DNA of 64,000 bases from Morella rubra. Lineage: Eukaryota; Streptophyta; Magnoliopsida; Fagales; Myricaceae. Every line of letters starts with the position of its first letter. The first letter of the stretch is position 1. Below, piece after piece: positions 1-12,074 of the stretch. The notes under the pieces are model-generated. The model was given only the letters and a program-made list of their open reading frames with translations. It was not told the origin of the DNA and did no database searches. Both the position numbers and the translations under genes were made by a program. Location of the stretch: assembly GCA_003952965.2 (NCBI GenBank), contig CM025850.1, positions 23,938,166 to 24,002,165 on the forward strand. The letters are read 5' to 3'.

Positions 1-127
1 ATTAGGTATGAATCAATTGTGCATCATTATCTTCGCTTTAAGCTTAGGTCGGGAGCAAGAGCCATTAACAAGGCATCTTTGACCAAGTTCGAGTTTTGGT
101 CATGACCCAAAGTCAATATTTATATCC

Positions 128-193
128 TTACTATTACTATTACTATTACTATTACTATTACTATCACTATCATTGTTATTATTATTATTATTC
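128..193. repeat. (TTACTA)/(TTA) microsatellite
   Basis: Repeated tta-cta units grading into tta units, with a few interruptions. This is a simple-sequence repeat with no coding signal. Confidence 0.85.
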
Positions 194-1663
194 CCTTCAT
201 CAGCATCATCAATCGTTTTTACTGGACCATGTTACTGCAATATAGAAAGTTTTCACGCCTTGTACGAAAAGATGAATAAAAAAAAACCCAAAAAGGATGC
301 AGAGGTATTTTTCATGCTTGGGTGTAGATCACTAGTTCTAACTCTGTTAAAGCTCCCCGCGTAAGCACAAAGCTATCAAATAAGCAGGTATATTTCTGAC
401 TGCTAAACGCCAAATTCTGCAGATGATCAGTCATACCACTGTTGGAATTATTTATGGGTACTTTACTCAGGTTAGCGTCCCTCAAACAGCAGCAGCTCGC
501 AGAGGCTCCCCACCATTTGGTGTGTGAGTCACGCCAACCCTTTATCCTTATCTTTAGACTAGTAGGAATCTAAGACCCAAATTCAAATTAGCATTATTAA
601 GAAAGGAGGTTTAATAGACCACAAACGTCATTCATTCAGGATTTTTCAGGTTGGGGTTTTGCGACACGATGCACCAACCAAAAAGAGAAGCCAGCTTGCG
701 GAAGGAATGTAAGCTGTGCAGCAAAAGAAACTTTTGATTATTCGTAAGTGCAGAAAAAAAAACACCACTTAACAATTATCTAAAACAAACAAAGCTTCGA
801 GGTATACTTGAACGCTTTCTGCCACCGCTACTAGGGGTTTGAAATTTTGAATGTGCTTTTGATCCGCTTTGGCAAAGTATATATCTCTGCCATATGGAAA
901 AGTCTTCCACGTAAACGCCGCTATCTAACATATTACTGCATGTGTCTCCCTCGCGCGCGCACGTTGATCAAGCGCATTAGAATTTAGTGGGTTCAAAGTC
1001 CAAAGGGAGAGGTAGTTTGGTTTGAACAAAACTAGGGTTGGACTTGAAACTCCCTGGCAACTTCTACTGCCAAAGAACTGGTTCAGATTTTCGTTAGGCC
1101 TACAGTTATCAATGACGAGGAGTGAATAAGACTGGCAATATAGGGAAAAAAAAATCCCACTAAGTTAGGAAGATAAAAGTCCCATTGGAAAAGAAGAAAG
1201 TTCCAAGATTGGTGGCCAACATGTGTCACATGCCTAATTTGTTTTGTCACTTACCAAACACCCTACTAATATATGAACTAAATAGGCATGTAAACGGACA
1301 ATAACTTGGTAACAATATACTTCAAACCCAAATGGTGAAAAAGCTCGAATTTTCCAAACCCTGAAGTGATCATAGCCGGTTGGCTTGGCGTGTGGCTAGA
1401 AAAACTTGTCTCTTTTTTTTCTTGCTGATCGGTAGAAACCCAGTAATCGTTTTTCCATCGGGGCAGGCAGAGGAATAAGGAAAAGGAAACCGGCAGGAAG
1501 TTAATCACGTACAAGACGTAATGCACGCAGGATAGGCGGTAATCACGGTCTTGATTGCTACTTCGAATCCGAACGTTGATAAAGTGTGTTCTGTCTTACA
1601 ACCTCTGAAAGCCTTCGATCGCCTCGAGAGTCACACCCCTCTTTATGCATAACTGTACATCCA

Positions 1664-1664
<1 letters not shown>

Positions 1665-1700
<36 letters not shown>
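1665..1700. repeat. (TA)n microsatellite, 18 units
   Basis: An uninterrupted run of TA dinucleotides followed by a short CA tract. Likely polymorphic. Confidence 0.95.
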
Positions 1701-1705
<5 letters not shown>

Positions 1706-3116
1706 GCGAACAAAAAAAAATTAAAGGTAAAAATAAATCTTCTGTGATTCTATTTCTTTTTTCTTTTTTCTTACAGATGAAATACAAGCATTGACACTTT
1801 CTCGGGGAAGAAAAAATTCGTGCCAATTTAAATTCAAATTCCATCTATTTTATAATGCACAATTAATATATTTAACAAGACAAGTAATATATTTTTCTCA
1901 ATACAGAATTAGAATTGATAACAACTGCTTTAAATTTATATACTGTGTAAATTGGATTACAAAAAAAGAAATAAAAAGATTAACTTTTTTTGTGGCCCTT
2001 TTTTTCCTGGACAAACAATAACTTTATTTGAAATTTGAAATGGAAAAAATAAGGAGAGACAAATTAAAACCTAATTATAAGATCTTAAAACCCTCACTCC
2101 ACCGAGAAAAAGAGGAAATCAATACACCAAATACGTGGGATAAAACCTAATGCAAGTAAATAAGGAATCCAAAGGCCCTATCTAATTTTCTATGAGATAG
2201 GAAAAAGACAACAAAAAAAAAATGCCTTCCAAAGCGGCTGCGGCCCTGTCGTGGATCAACTTTTCTTTCGTAGGATCCAAAATCAAAGTTTAGGGTCAAA
2301 TTTGTTCCCAAATAAAATAATAATAATAATAATAAGAGATCTGAGAATTTATAGTTGGAAAGTGGCGGCGTGTGTAACTCATGTACCGTACCAAGACATG
2401 GACAGTAGAACACAAACGACTGTGACGAGCGTGGATCGAAGAAGACGGTTTATCTCCTGATTTATTACTCTTAGATAAAATAGAAATTAAAATTAAAATA
2501 CCCAACAGAAAAATAAAAATATATGCTGTCGTAATTAGAGCTGAAGTTGGAGCTGCTGCCGCCGGTAAGGAGGGAAGCAAGGGGAAGTGGGGCCGAGGGG
2601 CGTTCTGTGAGAGAGGAGAAAGTAGGCGGGAGAAAAGGGTTTTATTTTTGTGGACATGATTACAAAACAGGTCACTCCAAGAAAAGACAGGGGAGAGTGA
2701 ACTCATCACTCATGAACAAAATGCTACTTCCCGAACAGCGAGCAGAGGAACAAAATAAGAGTGTCATTAAATTCAACGAGCAGAGCAGTACAACGATGTT
2801 GTCATATAAAGAGGGAGGACGGCGCAGTAAAATCATTGCGCCGCACAGCTTTAGCACATTGCCATTTGCGAATTGCCATCTCTTTCACTCTGCAAAACCA
2901 AAACACAATTTCCATGGCGGCATTTACTCCCCTTCACTGCGGTCTCGTCATTTGACAGTGGCCTGCCTCTCCAGGCTGAACATTTTGGCTATGGGAGTAG
3001 GCCAATGAGAAGAAATACCCCTTTTAACGTGGGTTACGCATGGATTACTTACGCTGTGTCTGATTGTTAAAATTTTAGAAATCAAACACAGCCTTGGTAT
3101 CTTTTTTTAAGAGGTT

Positions 3117-3294
3117 GTTCGGTTAAGGAATTTTTTAAAAGTTTTTTATATTTTAAAAATTTGTAAGTGATGTTAATTTTATTGGTATACGTATTTTAGT
3201 TATTTTTATGTAGTGTTAAGAATAATGTTTGGTTGTAAAATATTTTGTATTTTGAGAATTCAAAAAAAATTTTGAGAATTTTTATATACCGAAC
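3117..3294. mobile_element. candidate MITE (AT-rich, short terminal inverted repeats)
   Basis: A very AT-rich block of about 178 bp begins with GTTCGGT and ends with its exact reverse complement ACCGAAC. There is no ORF inside. Short non-coding AT-rich elements with inverted ends are typical of miniature inverted-repeat transposable elements. The terminal repeat is only about 7 bp and I see no convincing target-site duplication, so family assignment is not possible. Confidence 0.4.
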
Positions 3295-5960
3295 GTGCTC
3301 TAAGTAACAAACAGCAGAAAGCTTTTTGAATCCTGTGAATGTCATATATGTTGATTGAAACTCGGATATATAATATTCTACTCTTTAATTGAAAAGAAAA
3401 AGTTAGGGTATGATATTACTCATACCCCAATATATTCAAATCCTATTCTCTTATACAAGAAAAATCTATTACTTTATAAACTAGACGGTTTATAGACTTA
3501 ATATAGTACACCCAAATTTAAAAAAGGTGAATAGGATATTTTACATTTTTTTTTCTATCTTTCAATTTTCTACCCACTTCACAAAGATATTAACACGTTT
3601 AAAAACATATAATCTTTTATAAATATATGTATACTCTTTAATTCTCTTGTTAAATACATATATATTCTTTAATTCTCTTATTGAACCACATTATTAAAAA
3701 TTAGAGATTCTTGTAAAATTACTATTTTTTAATACATACGAGACACAACAACTTACCTTATGCAATTCTTTAAGATTTTGTACAACTTTAATGCAATCCA
3801 GTATCCTAGTCACATCAACTTGTCATTTATAACACCCTTGCTCTTTTATTCTTATTTACTGAATTCTAATTGAAAAGAAGTCTTTTCAGTCTGTTACACA
3901 TCCTGGTCGACATGTTAAAATCCATGGAAAACTATAACACAGACCCATTCTGAAAGATCACCTCCCATAGGCTCCCACGCATTTGGTAACCTCACCTCTG
4001 CATTTGGTAACATCACCTCTGCTGCAAATCGTCCTGGCCACTACAAATATACAAAACAGACACTTGTAATTAGTGATTGTACCTGTTTAGAAAAAAAAAA
4101 AAAATTAGTGATTGTACCTCTTAAAAAATCTTATCTTGGGAAAGACCTTACAGACAACTCGTTGTAGAATACGAGGATAAAATACCTTGTAGCGTATCAC
4201 AAACTGAATCCGTCGGTTCTTAAAAGAAGAAGTCCTTTTAGAGGGTCGAGACCCAGAAGGAACAAAGAAAATACACTCTTTTATTTCTGAGTATTAGTTT
4301 AGAAGCTAAGACATTCTCTGCTTAAAAAAAAGGAGACATTCTTCAACAGGAAAACCTCATCAAACATCATTTACTGTGGCCTACCTGAATCTCAAGTTAT
4401 CGTTTCGTCCACTCCTACTTTGGCTTAAATGCTAACACGTGGACAATAGGAACCAGAAGGCATAAAAGAACTGGTCAGGGGATACATTAAGTAGGGACGT
4501 GCTAGATGAAGTGAGGGCTGCCAATCACAGACCTCAGAGAAAGTGATGACCAAGACATCAGAGGTGGGTACCACATCAACCCCATCTCTTTCCATAACCA
4601 AGTGTGGTTTCTTAGGGTTGAGGTTCCGTGTGGGTTCTACCTGTCTACCTGTGGACTTGGAGGAGGCTGCTATGCCCAATTTGAAGCTTCAATTCCCAAT
4701 TGCTAGCCAGAAGTGATTGTTACTTTCAAAATCTTTTTCATTTGACTATAAAAGAGAAATAAGAGGGTAATTTAAATGCGTGGGGGCTTCAAGCCTATAC
4801 CAATTTGAATGCAACTTCTATCATGATATCCAGTGATCACTTGCATATGACAGATGGAGCATCCTCTAAGTGCGTATTTCATGTAATATGATACAAACTT
4901 AAGCCGATGAAAGAGTTATAAAACTTTCAACAACGCAATAGAAAGATACCTGGGAACAAAATATAAGTAAAATCTTTGATCTGAGCTTTTTTTTTTCCTA
5001 CGCAAAATCTTTGATCTGAGCTTGCAAGAAAGAAGAGAAGCATATGTTTACTCATGATTAGAAATGTATGTACAAAGCATCAGACGTAGGATCAACATGT
5101 AATTATGATGATGCCAGTACTCTCACGGAAAACATTTAAGGCCACTGCCAGTTAATACTGCTACTCTCAGTAAAAACAATTAAAGAGTTCATGATCCTAA
5201 AGCGTGCAAATAACTTTTGTAAAGACGTAAAAAATTAATCTTAACTTGTTTGAGAGGCATTAGCTATTAGCTGGGGGCCTATCCTTTGAACTTTCCATTC
5301 ATGCAGTCCTAGAAGCGCCTGATATGGAAGCTCTCCTTTACAAATTACAATACAGCTCTGAAGAATGGTGGGATTCTCTTCTTTTACAGAGAGATTTCTT
5401 GTGGTAGGGCAAAAGCTTAGTGTGTGGACAAAAAGCTAGTCCAGCGTGAAGATGGATAGGTTTTTTCCTGGGAATGGTAAAATTGCTGTGCATAAGCAAA
5501 AAGACAAGTTACACTGAGCAATAACTTCAATTTATCATGCGTTTGTGTATATTTATACAGTCAATATTATAGTGTTGTTAATCTTGATTTGATGTGGTAG
5601 GGGTCTGCACGTGTTTTAGCCATCAAGTTATGATTGCGTGCGTAAAAAACGAGACAGAGAGAAAGACACTGGAGGTCTAGGCGTTGTTCGAGGATGAGAA
5701 TTCCTTTGTAAATTCTTTTGGTTGAACAAGGATGCTTGTATAACGAGACTGAGGACGAAATCCCCATGCTGTGCCATTATACGATGACACGTGTGTGGCT
5801 TGGGGGAGGCAAGACTCCTCACAGTGTCTCTTCTGCTTCGCCTTTTTGTCTTACTTCATCCCTATCCACTAACAGTGTGCCTTTTCTCATTTTGTTTTCC
5901 TTTTCTTTATTAATTTTGGATCTCTGTGTAGTCTGTTCCTTTTAATAATATTTTCTAGGA
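3295..5960. other. intergenic, upstream of LOG; outer end of the inverted repeat
   Basis: AT-rich sequence without a supported gene. The segment 4,612-4,721 has a base-perfect reverse-complement copy at 29,876-29,985, directly beside the N gap. The last few hundred bases are pyrimidine-rich and lie upstream of the LOG TATA box. Confidence 0.6.
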
Positions 5961-5963
5961 GTC

Positions 5964-5971
5964 TATATATA
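5964..5971 (+). promoter_or_regulatory. TATA box of the LOG gene
   Basis: TATATATA lies 122 bases before the LOG start codon. Given usual plant spacing, transcription would begin near 5,995-6,005 with a 5' leader of about 90-100 nt. Inferred from position and motif only. Confidence 0.5.
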
Positions 5972-6092
5972 GTGGCTGTTCCATTACTCTTGGTACTCTG
6001 TGTTGCAGTGAAGCTTCCTCTCTATCTTCACTATTTATTCGTATTGTGCTGCTTGCGAAACTAGCAGCCAATTGAGTGTCCTGAGGAGGGAA

Positions 6093-7589
6093 ATGGAAGG
6101 AAAAGTATTGAGTTCAAGATTTAAGAGGGTTTGCGTTTTCTGCGGCAGCAGTACTGGGAAGAGAGATTGCTATAGAGATGCTGCCATTGAGTTAGCCCAA
6201 GAACTGGTATACCTCTCTCTCCTAATGAATCATGAACCTAAATATGCCCGCTCATCTGTATGTGATTTGCATTCTCTCTTTTCTTTTCAACTCGTTCTGA
6301 GGCGTTTTGTGGATATGCATGTGAAGGTGACAAGAAGGTTGGACCTTGTGTATGGAGGTGGGAGTATCGGGCTGATGGGTCTGGTTTCTCAAGCTGTGCA
6401 TCGTGGTGGGGGGAAGGTTCTTGGGTAAAATCGTCGATCTTTTTCTTTTTGTTTCTCATTTTCTTGGGTTCGATGCGTGATATTCTGTTAGCATTTTGAG
6501 TTGCTTACACAGTTCCCTTTTGTATTTGGGTTCACAGGATCATCCCAAGGACTCTAATGGGCAAAGAGGTGAATAATATCATCGGTTCTTTTTCTTTTTC
6601 TTTTTTCACTTTTTAATTATTTAGTGGGTTTTATTTCTTCTCATTAACGGTTTAGGCTCCATCCTCCTTTTTCAAGCTTCATGGTGTCTGTCTGAAAATG
6701 CCCGTGTAATCTCAGTACTGGTTTAAAGTTTTGACCTTTTTGCTTCATGTGTTTATGGCGGAGCCACAGATAACGGGTGAAACGGTTGGAGAGGTAAGGC
6801 CAGTAGCCGACATGCACCAAAGAAAGGCAGAAATGGCCCGCCATTCTGATTGTTTTATTGCCCTACCAGGTCCCATCTTTCTCTTTCTCTCTCCAGCGAA
6901 CATCAATATATTCAGACCTACACTTTACCCTTATGTTCCCCAAGTGATCAGTGGAATCTTGTGTAATCATCTTGGTTTCAGGTGGGTATGGAACACTGGA
7001 GGAGCTATTGGAGGTCATCACTTGGGCTCAACTGGGCATCCACAACAAGCCTGTAAGCAGACCATGTATTCCCAAGTACTCTTGGGTCCTTGTCTTCCAA
7101 ACCCTAATTCTTCAATTTCAAACCTGTGCAGGTGGGGCTGTTGAATGTCGATGGCTACTACAACTACCTTCTCACTTTCATTGACAAAGCCGTGGATGAT
7201 GGCTTCATCAAGCCGTCCCAGCGCCACATCATAGTGTCTGCTCCTAATGCTAAAGAGCTTGTTCAAAAACTTGAGGTGGATCACTTTGTCTTTTTCACTT
7301 TTGTCATCAAACTATTGTCTCCAGGGCTCTGTTGATTATGAAGCTCTAATATGGAAAAGACAATCTGGCTTTTAAAGACGGAATCTTTCACAGATTACTA
7401 TCTCGGTGTATGGTTCTTGTATGGGTTGTTTGGTTGCAAATGATAGCTCTGTTTTGTTGTGATTAGGAGTACGTACCTGTGCATGATGCAGTCATAGCCA
7501 AGGCAAGGTGGGAGGTTGAGTTAACACAACAGCAGCAACAACAGGTGGGGTTCAATGCCACTACTTTGCAGACTGAGATCGCTCTATAA
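6093..7589 (+). CDS. LOG: cytokinin riboside 5'-monophosphate phosphoribohydrolase
   Basis: LOG enzymes hydrolyse cytokinin nucleotides to free bases plus ribose 5-phosphate, activating cytokinin in one step; the family is cytosolic and nuclear. Seven coding exons by splice sites: 6093-6206, 6327-6424, 6538-6568, 6770-6869, 6982-7052, 7132-7275, 7467-7589. All junctions keep phase and give 226 aa, usual for the family. The diagnostic motifs are present: GGGSIGLMG (residues 48-56) and PGGYGTLEE (114-122), with the conserved Arg (R99 in [11 protein letters not shown]) and Glu (E122) that form the LOG active site. The N-terminus reads [12 protein letters not shown], the nucleotide-binding start of the fold. 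The ATG at 6093 was chosen because it begins the conserved MEGK-type start; an in-frame ATG at 6072 would add seven residues (MSVLRRE). A Gln run near the C-terminus is unremarkable. A corrupted mirror copy lies at 26.3-28.1 kb. Confidence 0.93.
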
Positions 7590-10500
7590 AGAGAGACAAG
7601 TGAAAAGAAAGAAGAAAAAAAGTTAGGGGAAAAGGTGCTTTAGACTCTTGGCTTTTGCTCTGATTTTGGGTCATATACCAACCATTCGATAATGGCAAGG
7701 TAATGTTTGATTGACCAAGGTGACATGGAACCCAACCAAGAGGAGAAGAAAAAAGAAAAAAGATGAGGAAGCTGAAGGAAAAATCGAAACAACGACAAAA
7801 AAAAAAAGTTAGTCTTTTTGTATGTGTCTTGAAAAGAAAGGCCTGTCCTTGGTGCGTTCGTAGTTTGGGGTTAATCATGTATTTTGAGCCTCGAATTATG
7901 TACAAAGATTATATAGAAAGAACAAGAAGTAAGATCCAAAAACAAGCCAGCAGCAGCTTTATTCTCTCCATTTCATTGCACTAGAGCATGCATGCCTAAC
8001 TGTTGGGTGTTATAATTCTCTTTTTGGCTCTGCCAGTTTTTAAGGTACTGTTGCGGGGTTGTGATGATTTATTTATCTGCATCATTTTGGGGACCTTGAA
8101 ATGTTGTGGAGATTACGTTGGGTGAGGCCTACAAGTGGTGGACTTTCTGGCCTCCTTTTTTGGCCAACCTTCTTTCGTTTGTTGTGTTGCTCGTCAGGGA
8201 TGAGAGGCCAGGACTACTACACAGCTCATTTCCGGGCACAGGGAGTTTTTGACTGTAGCCAGAGGCTCTTTTCTGCTCCTCCTGAAAAAGTACTGTAGAC
8301 ACAGAGAGGTGGAGAGGCTATGATGGCCTGAAAACGATGTAGAGAGAAGGGGGGGGTGGAGGAAAAAGGATGATCAATCATGGAACCTAACGAACCACCA
8401 AAGCATTTTTTGTGCTTTTTCCGAGTTGTGTTGCCCCAAAGGCAGAAGGAGACCCCAAGGTTCCAAGTAAATGGTACCTAACCCCCTTGTTCTATTTGAA
8501 ATAACAATGAAACGCCGCTTGCCTTTCGGTTGGGATGGGACTTAATTTGTAGAGTTAAGGGTCAGGGTTTTTTATCTCCTGATGTGATGGTTTCCATCCA
8601 TATACAATTGTACGGACTCTGAACTTCCATTACGTTTTCACAAGATGTTTGCACAACTATTGAAGGTTTTATAGCACATGTAATCACATAGAAAGCTGAT
8701 TTGAATATTGGGCATCTATAGTCGGCTAGGGAATGGAGAGTTCTGAAATGTGAAAAGAAAAAAGAGAAGAAATATGCTTTTGTTGAAAAAGTTATTTGAA
8801 ATTACGGAGGATTTTCAGATGAGCAGACACTACTGTGGTTCCTGTTAAAAGAATCTTTCTCATATGCTTTCTTTGTAGATTCTAAGAGGGCAATATTATA
8901 AAGGATTACTTTGATCTTCTTCTTATGCGTATACTCACTCGTGCAGACATTAGCCCCAATGGTTTCATGCAACAGTTGCCCAGATTAACTGCTAATAATA
9001 ATACAATTGTTTATAAAGTTTGAAATCCTATTCTGGAGTCTTCAAAATTGGACTTCGGGCCTGGGACTGTCTGACACCCTAATGTTACAGAGAATATTAG
9101 CAAAGCTGTGATGATAACCTTCCTTCGTAAATTGTACATGAGCTCTAGCCCTGGGCCTTGAGCCTAAATACAAAATAATACAACCAACTGGGTTTGGATC
9201 CTTTCTTTCTTTTTCTACTTAACTCATGAGATTGGACAAATTGTTGAATCAATCAAATATGCAAATGAATCCATCAAGCATGGTTTCCCTCAGGTAATAA
9301 AGCACAATAGTCGCTTGGAAAGTGGTTCTGTGGTTGGACCTTGATGCTTTCAATTTGTTAGAGCTCTGATGTAAAGAAGGGGCAAACTTTGGGTTTCTGT
9401 TGCGCTGAAGCATGTGGGGGCACTCCAGTCCTTGAGACAAGGAGCCATTCATGGTGTTTGTTACCGTCCGCTGTCTGGTCCAATAAAGCTATGTGTTCAG
9501 CTCTAGCATGGGTTACTCAAAAGAAGTATGCCAAGGTCCACCAGGGTTTGGGACAAGGTGGACACAGCTGGGGACCGGTTTGGTCTGTGTGCAGTGGGTG
9601 CCTGGTTGCCTGCCCTTTTGTTCTTGTGATGTTCTCGCAGTTGGTCCATTCCCTTGGCAAGGACAATGATGATACGTGGAGTGCCGCCCTTGAAAGCTTT
9701 GTCCGAAGGCACTTGGATAATTATAAGTCAACTGTGAGAGTAGGGCATTTGTTCCTACTGTAAGAGTGGGGACCATGGTACCCACTTGCAATTGTAAGGG
9801 GGGGATGAATACCAGAAGGTCTTCTTTCTGTGAAGAACATTCAGAAAATGCTTAGAAATGATCTTCCAAAACCCTAGGAAGCTGAATCAGTTAACCCCTT
9901 TCAAGGCATTTGCTATGTACGAGCTGCGAAAATGATTGCCATTGCAGCTGAGCAAGCTACTTCAAAATCTCAAGAACTTCATTCCCAATTTCCAACACCC
10001 ATTTCATGAAATCTTTGTTGCGAAGTTTACAGGTATTTCATCTCCCTTTTCGGTTTCTCCACTGTCAAGGCGAAAGCTTACCCCGACAGAACATCTACTC
10101 AAGGTGAACATATGCAGTAAAATGCCAACACGTTAACTGTAGATTGAGAACATTTCGTTCCTGCAACAGTTCTAACTAGAATGTGTACAAACCAAACCAA
10201 GTGATGGACTCCGTGGAGGGTGCAAATTACAGGCTCTCCCCCCCTTGTAACTAGCCAAAGGGGTACGATGCTCTAAATAGTGAGAGGCCAGGAGCCTGGC
10301 CCCAACCACCCTCAAGGGTGGTGATGCTCAAATAGTAGTAGGGGGGAACATTGGAAGACTGATTGAAAGAATGTTGCTGGTGTTTGCTCCTGTAAATGAG
10401 GGCATGTCTTCTGCTTAAAAGGCTACTTGTAGCTCATCTATTCACCACCGCTCTCAAACTGACAACACAACTTCACTCTCCCCCACACCTGGCCCTTTGA

Positions 10501-10848
10501 AACCGAATAGTCATACCCTGTTCTCAAATCAATCGATAACCTTTTTGTTTGAAGAGTGAAAAGCCTATGTGAACCTCAGTTCAAATAGTGTAAAGTTCTT
10601 TGCAGTCAGGCGCCACATTCAAATCCGGGAAAGACATGCTTCTCGCCCTGATCCAATCACAAATCAACAAGAGAAAACGCTGTCTGAACTTTAGGTTGAA
10701 ACAGTGGTCAATAATTGCTGTAGCTCCTAGTCATGGCTCCATGAGTGTCTTAGGAACGTGATTACTCGTAGTTTCAAAGATGTGGAGGGATTTAACATTG
10801 TGTCTCCACCCAATCAAAAGGAAAGAGGTATTCACAGTTAGAAGAAAC
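7590..10848. other. intergenic, no supported gene
   Basis: The stretch holds the 3' flank of LOG and then unique-looking sequence. ORFs at 8,101-8,298 and around 9,389-9,791 occur on both strands at once and resemble no family I know. The 9.4-9.76 kb part is less AT-rich than its surroundings and could be a decayed exon or element remnant, but I cannot identify it. Confidence 0.5.
10286..10321. repeat. twin short hairpins
   Basis: Two 7-bp stems with 2-nt loops sit next to each other: GGCCAGG-AG-CCTGGCC at 10,286-10,301 and CCACCCT-CA-AGGGTGG at 10,306-10,321. They are flanked by imperfect direct repeats of a gatgctc(t)aaatagt motif. No known function is assigned. Confidence 0.6.
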
Positions 10849-11109
10849 GTCACAGTTGCGTCCTAAACTATTAAAATAATTTCAAACAAGATCTCAATTA
10901 TCCCTTTTGATATATTGAACTTCTAAATTTTTAAAATCATCAATTTGCACAATGAAAAAAAAATCTGATGATCAAAACTATGCCACATATCTCATTTTAT
11001 AACATATGTGAAATTGATGAAAATTTATAATTTATAGTTAAATGTGTTAAAAGTGGTTATTGAAATTTCTTTTTAATATTACTTTGGTAGTTCGAGGAAG
11101 CAGAGTGAC
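10849..11109. mobile_element. candidate MITE with long imperfect inverted ends
   Basis: The block starts GTCAC and ends GTGAC. About 50 bp at each end are imperfect reverse complements: both contain a CTAAACTA/CGAACTA-type motif followed by AT-rich sequence with matching TTTCAA blocks. The interior is AT-rich and non-coding. This is the usual look of a non-autonomous DNA transposon remnant; I see no clear target-site duplication. Confidence 0.5.
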
Positions 11110-11698
11110 TTTTTTCTTTTCTTTTTTTACCCATTCAATTGATTCTAAAAAAAGAGAGAGAGAACTTCTTGCGTCTCATCTACTGCAAATCTCACATTTG
11201 GGCCTATAAGAGGTCTGTTGTTGTGATAAATATGGGCTATCCTCTTCAAGACATTTGTACTCACAGTCTTTGGGCTGATATGAGGGAGGTATTCTGTTGT
11301 CCTTACACCACAATAGTTGGTGTCTGTCCAAGAGAATAGGGATACGGACTGCCGATGGGTTTAGGTTCTCCTTCGACAACTCGATTTCGGCTCAGACGCC
11401 CACTGGAACCAAATCCAGTTTAGGCTAGTCCTGCCTCTTTTCCACTTTAAACCAGACACAAATGAAAATGAAAATTGAAAATTCCCAGTCTTTTTTTTCT
11501 TCTGGTTTTTTTGTGAGCGAAAATTCCCAGTCTCTTCTCTCTGTTTCCTGTTTTGTTGTTCGTGCATTGCATCAAAACATTTACCGTCAAACGGAACTTT
11601 CCTTCTGTTCCATGGTGAATAACTTTTTTTTTTTCTAGAAAATGTTTGAATGAAAATTGCACCGTTCTTGTACCTGTACACCTAATTTCAAACGTAGA

Positions 11699-12074
11699 AG
11701 TCGATAGTTGACGCATGTAGACTTTGCGGTTGACCGTCGTGTTGGTGACATTTTATTGGTTAATAAAACGACTACAAATATGAGGATTTTGTTTAATAAA
11801 TATCATTAAAAAAAAAACAGAAAATGAGAAAAAAATTCAAGTAAAAATAAACTAACATCTGTAAAGGATTCTTTTGCGTCTAATACAAGTCAATAGTTCA
11901 CGTATACTTTGGGTCAGTAAGGATCGCTGGTGATATTTTATTGGTTAAATAAAATGACTGCAAACACGAGGAAAAACACAGTATTTTGTTTCATAAATAC
12001 CATAAATAAATAGGAAATGAGAAAAACGTTCAACTAAAAATAATTAACATTTGAAATGATTCTTTGACCTCTAA
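11699..12074. repeat. diverged tandem duplication, two ~186-bp copies
   Basis: Copy A is 11,699-11,883 and copy B 11,888-12,074. Both begin AGTC(g/a)ATAGTT, share GGTGA(c/t)ATTTTATTGGTTAA in the middle and end ...ATTCTTT followed by a short variable stretch and TCTAA. They differ by numerous substitutions and small indels, so the duplication is old. There is no ORF. Confidence 0.8.

Larger units (their letters stand above)
1..3116. other. intergenic, no supported gene
   Basis: No ORF here shows a recognisable protein. Two overlapping ORFs on opposite strands near 2,300-3,010 are open by chance as far as I can judge; the minus one (2,296-2,709) has a single hydrophobic stretch but otherwise low-complexity composition. 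Besides the microsatellites listed separately, there is a short AAT run near 2,315-2,334. Confidence 0.6.

Noticed and set aside
2296-3008. Opposed ORFs of 137 aa (-) and 153 aa (+)
   Set aside because: They overlap, have skewed low-complexity composition, no family resemblance and no splice or promoter support. The minus one has a single hydrophobic stretch, which is not enough for a gene call.
9389-9791. Overlapping ORFs on both strands near 9.5 kb
   Set aside because: No recognisable domain in any frame; open frames on both strands here reflect somewhat higher GC.
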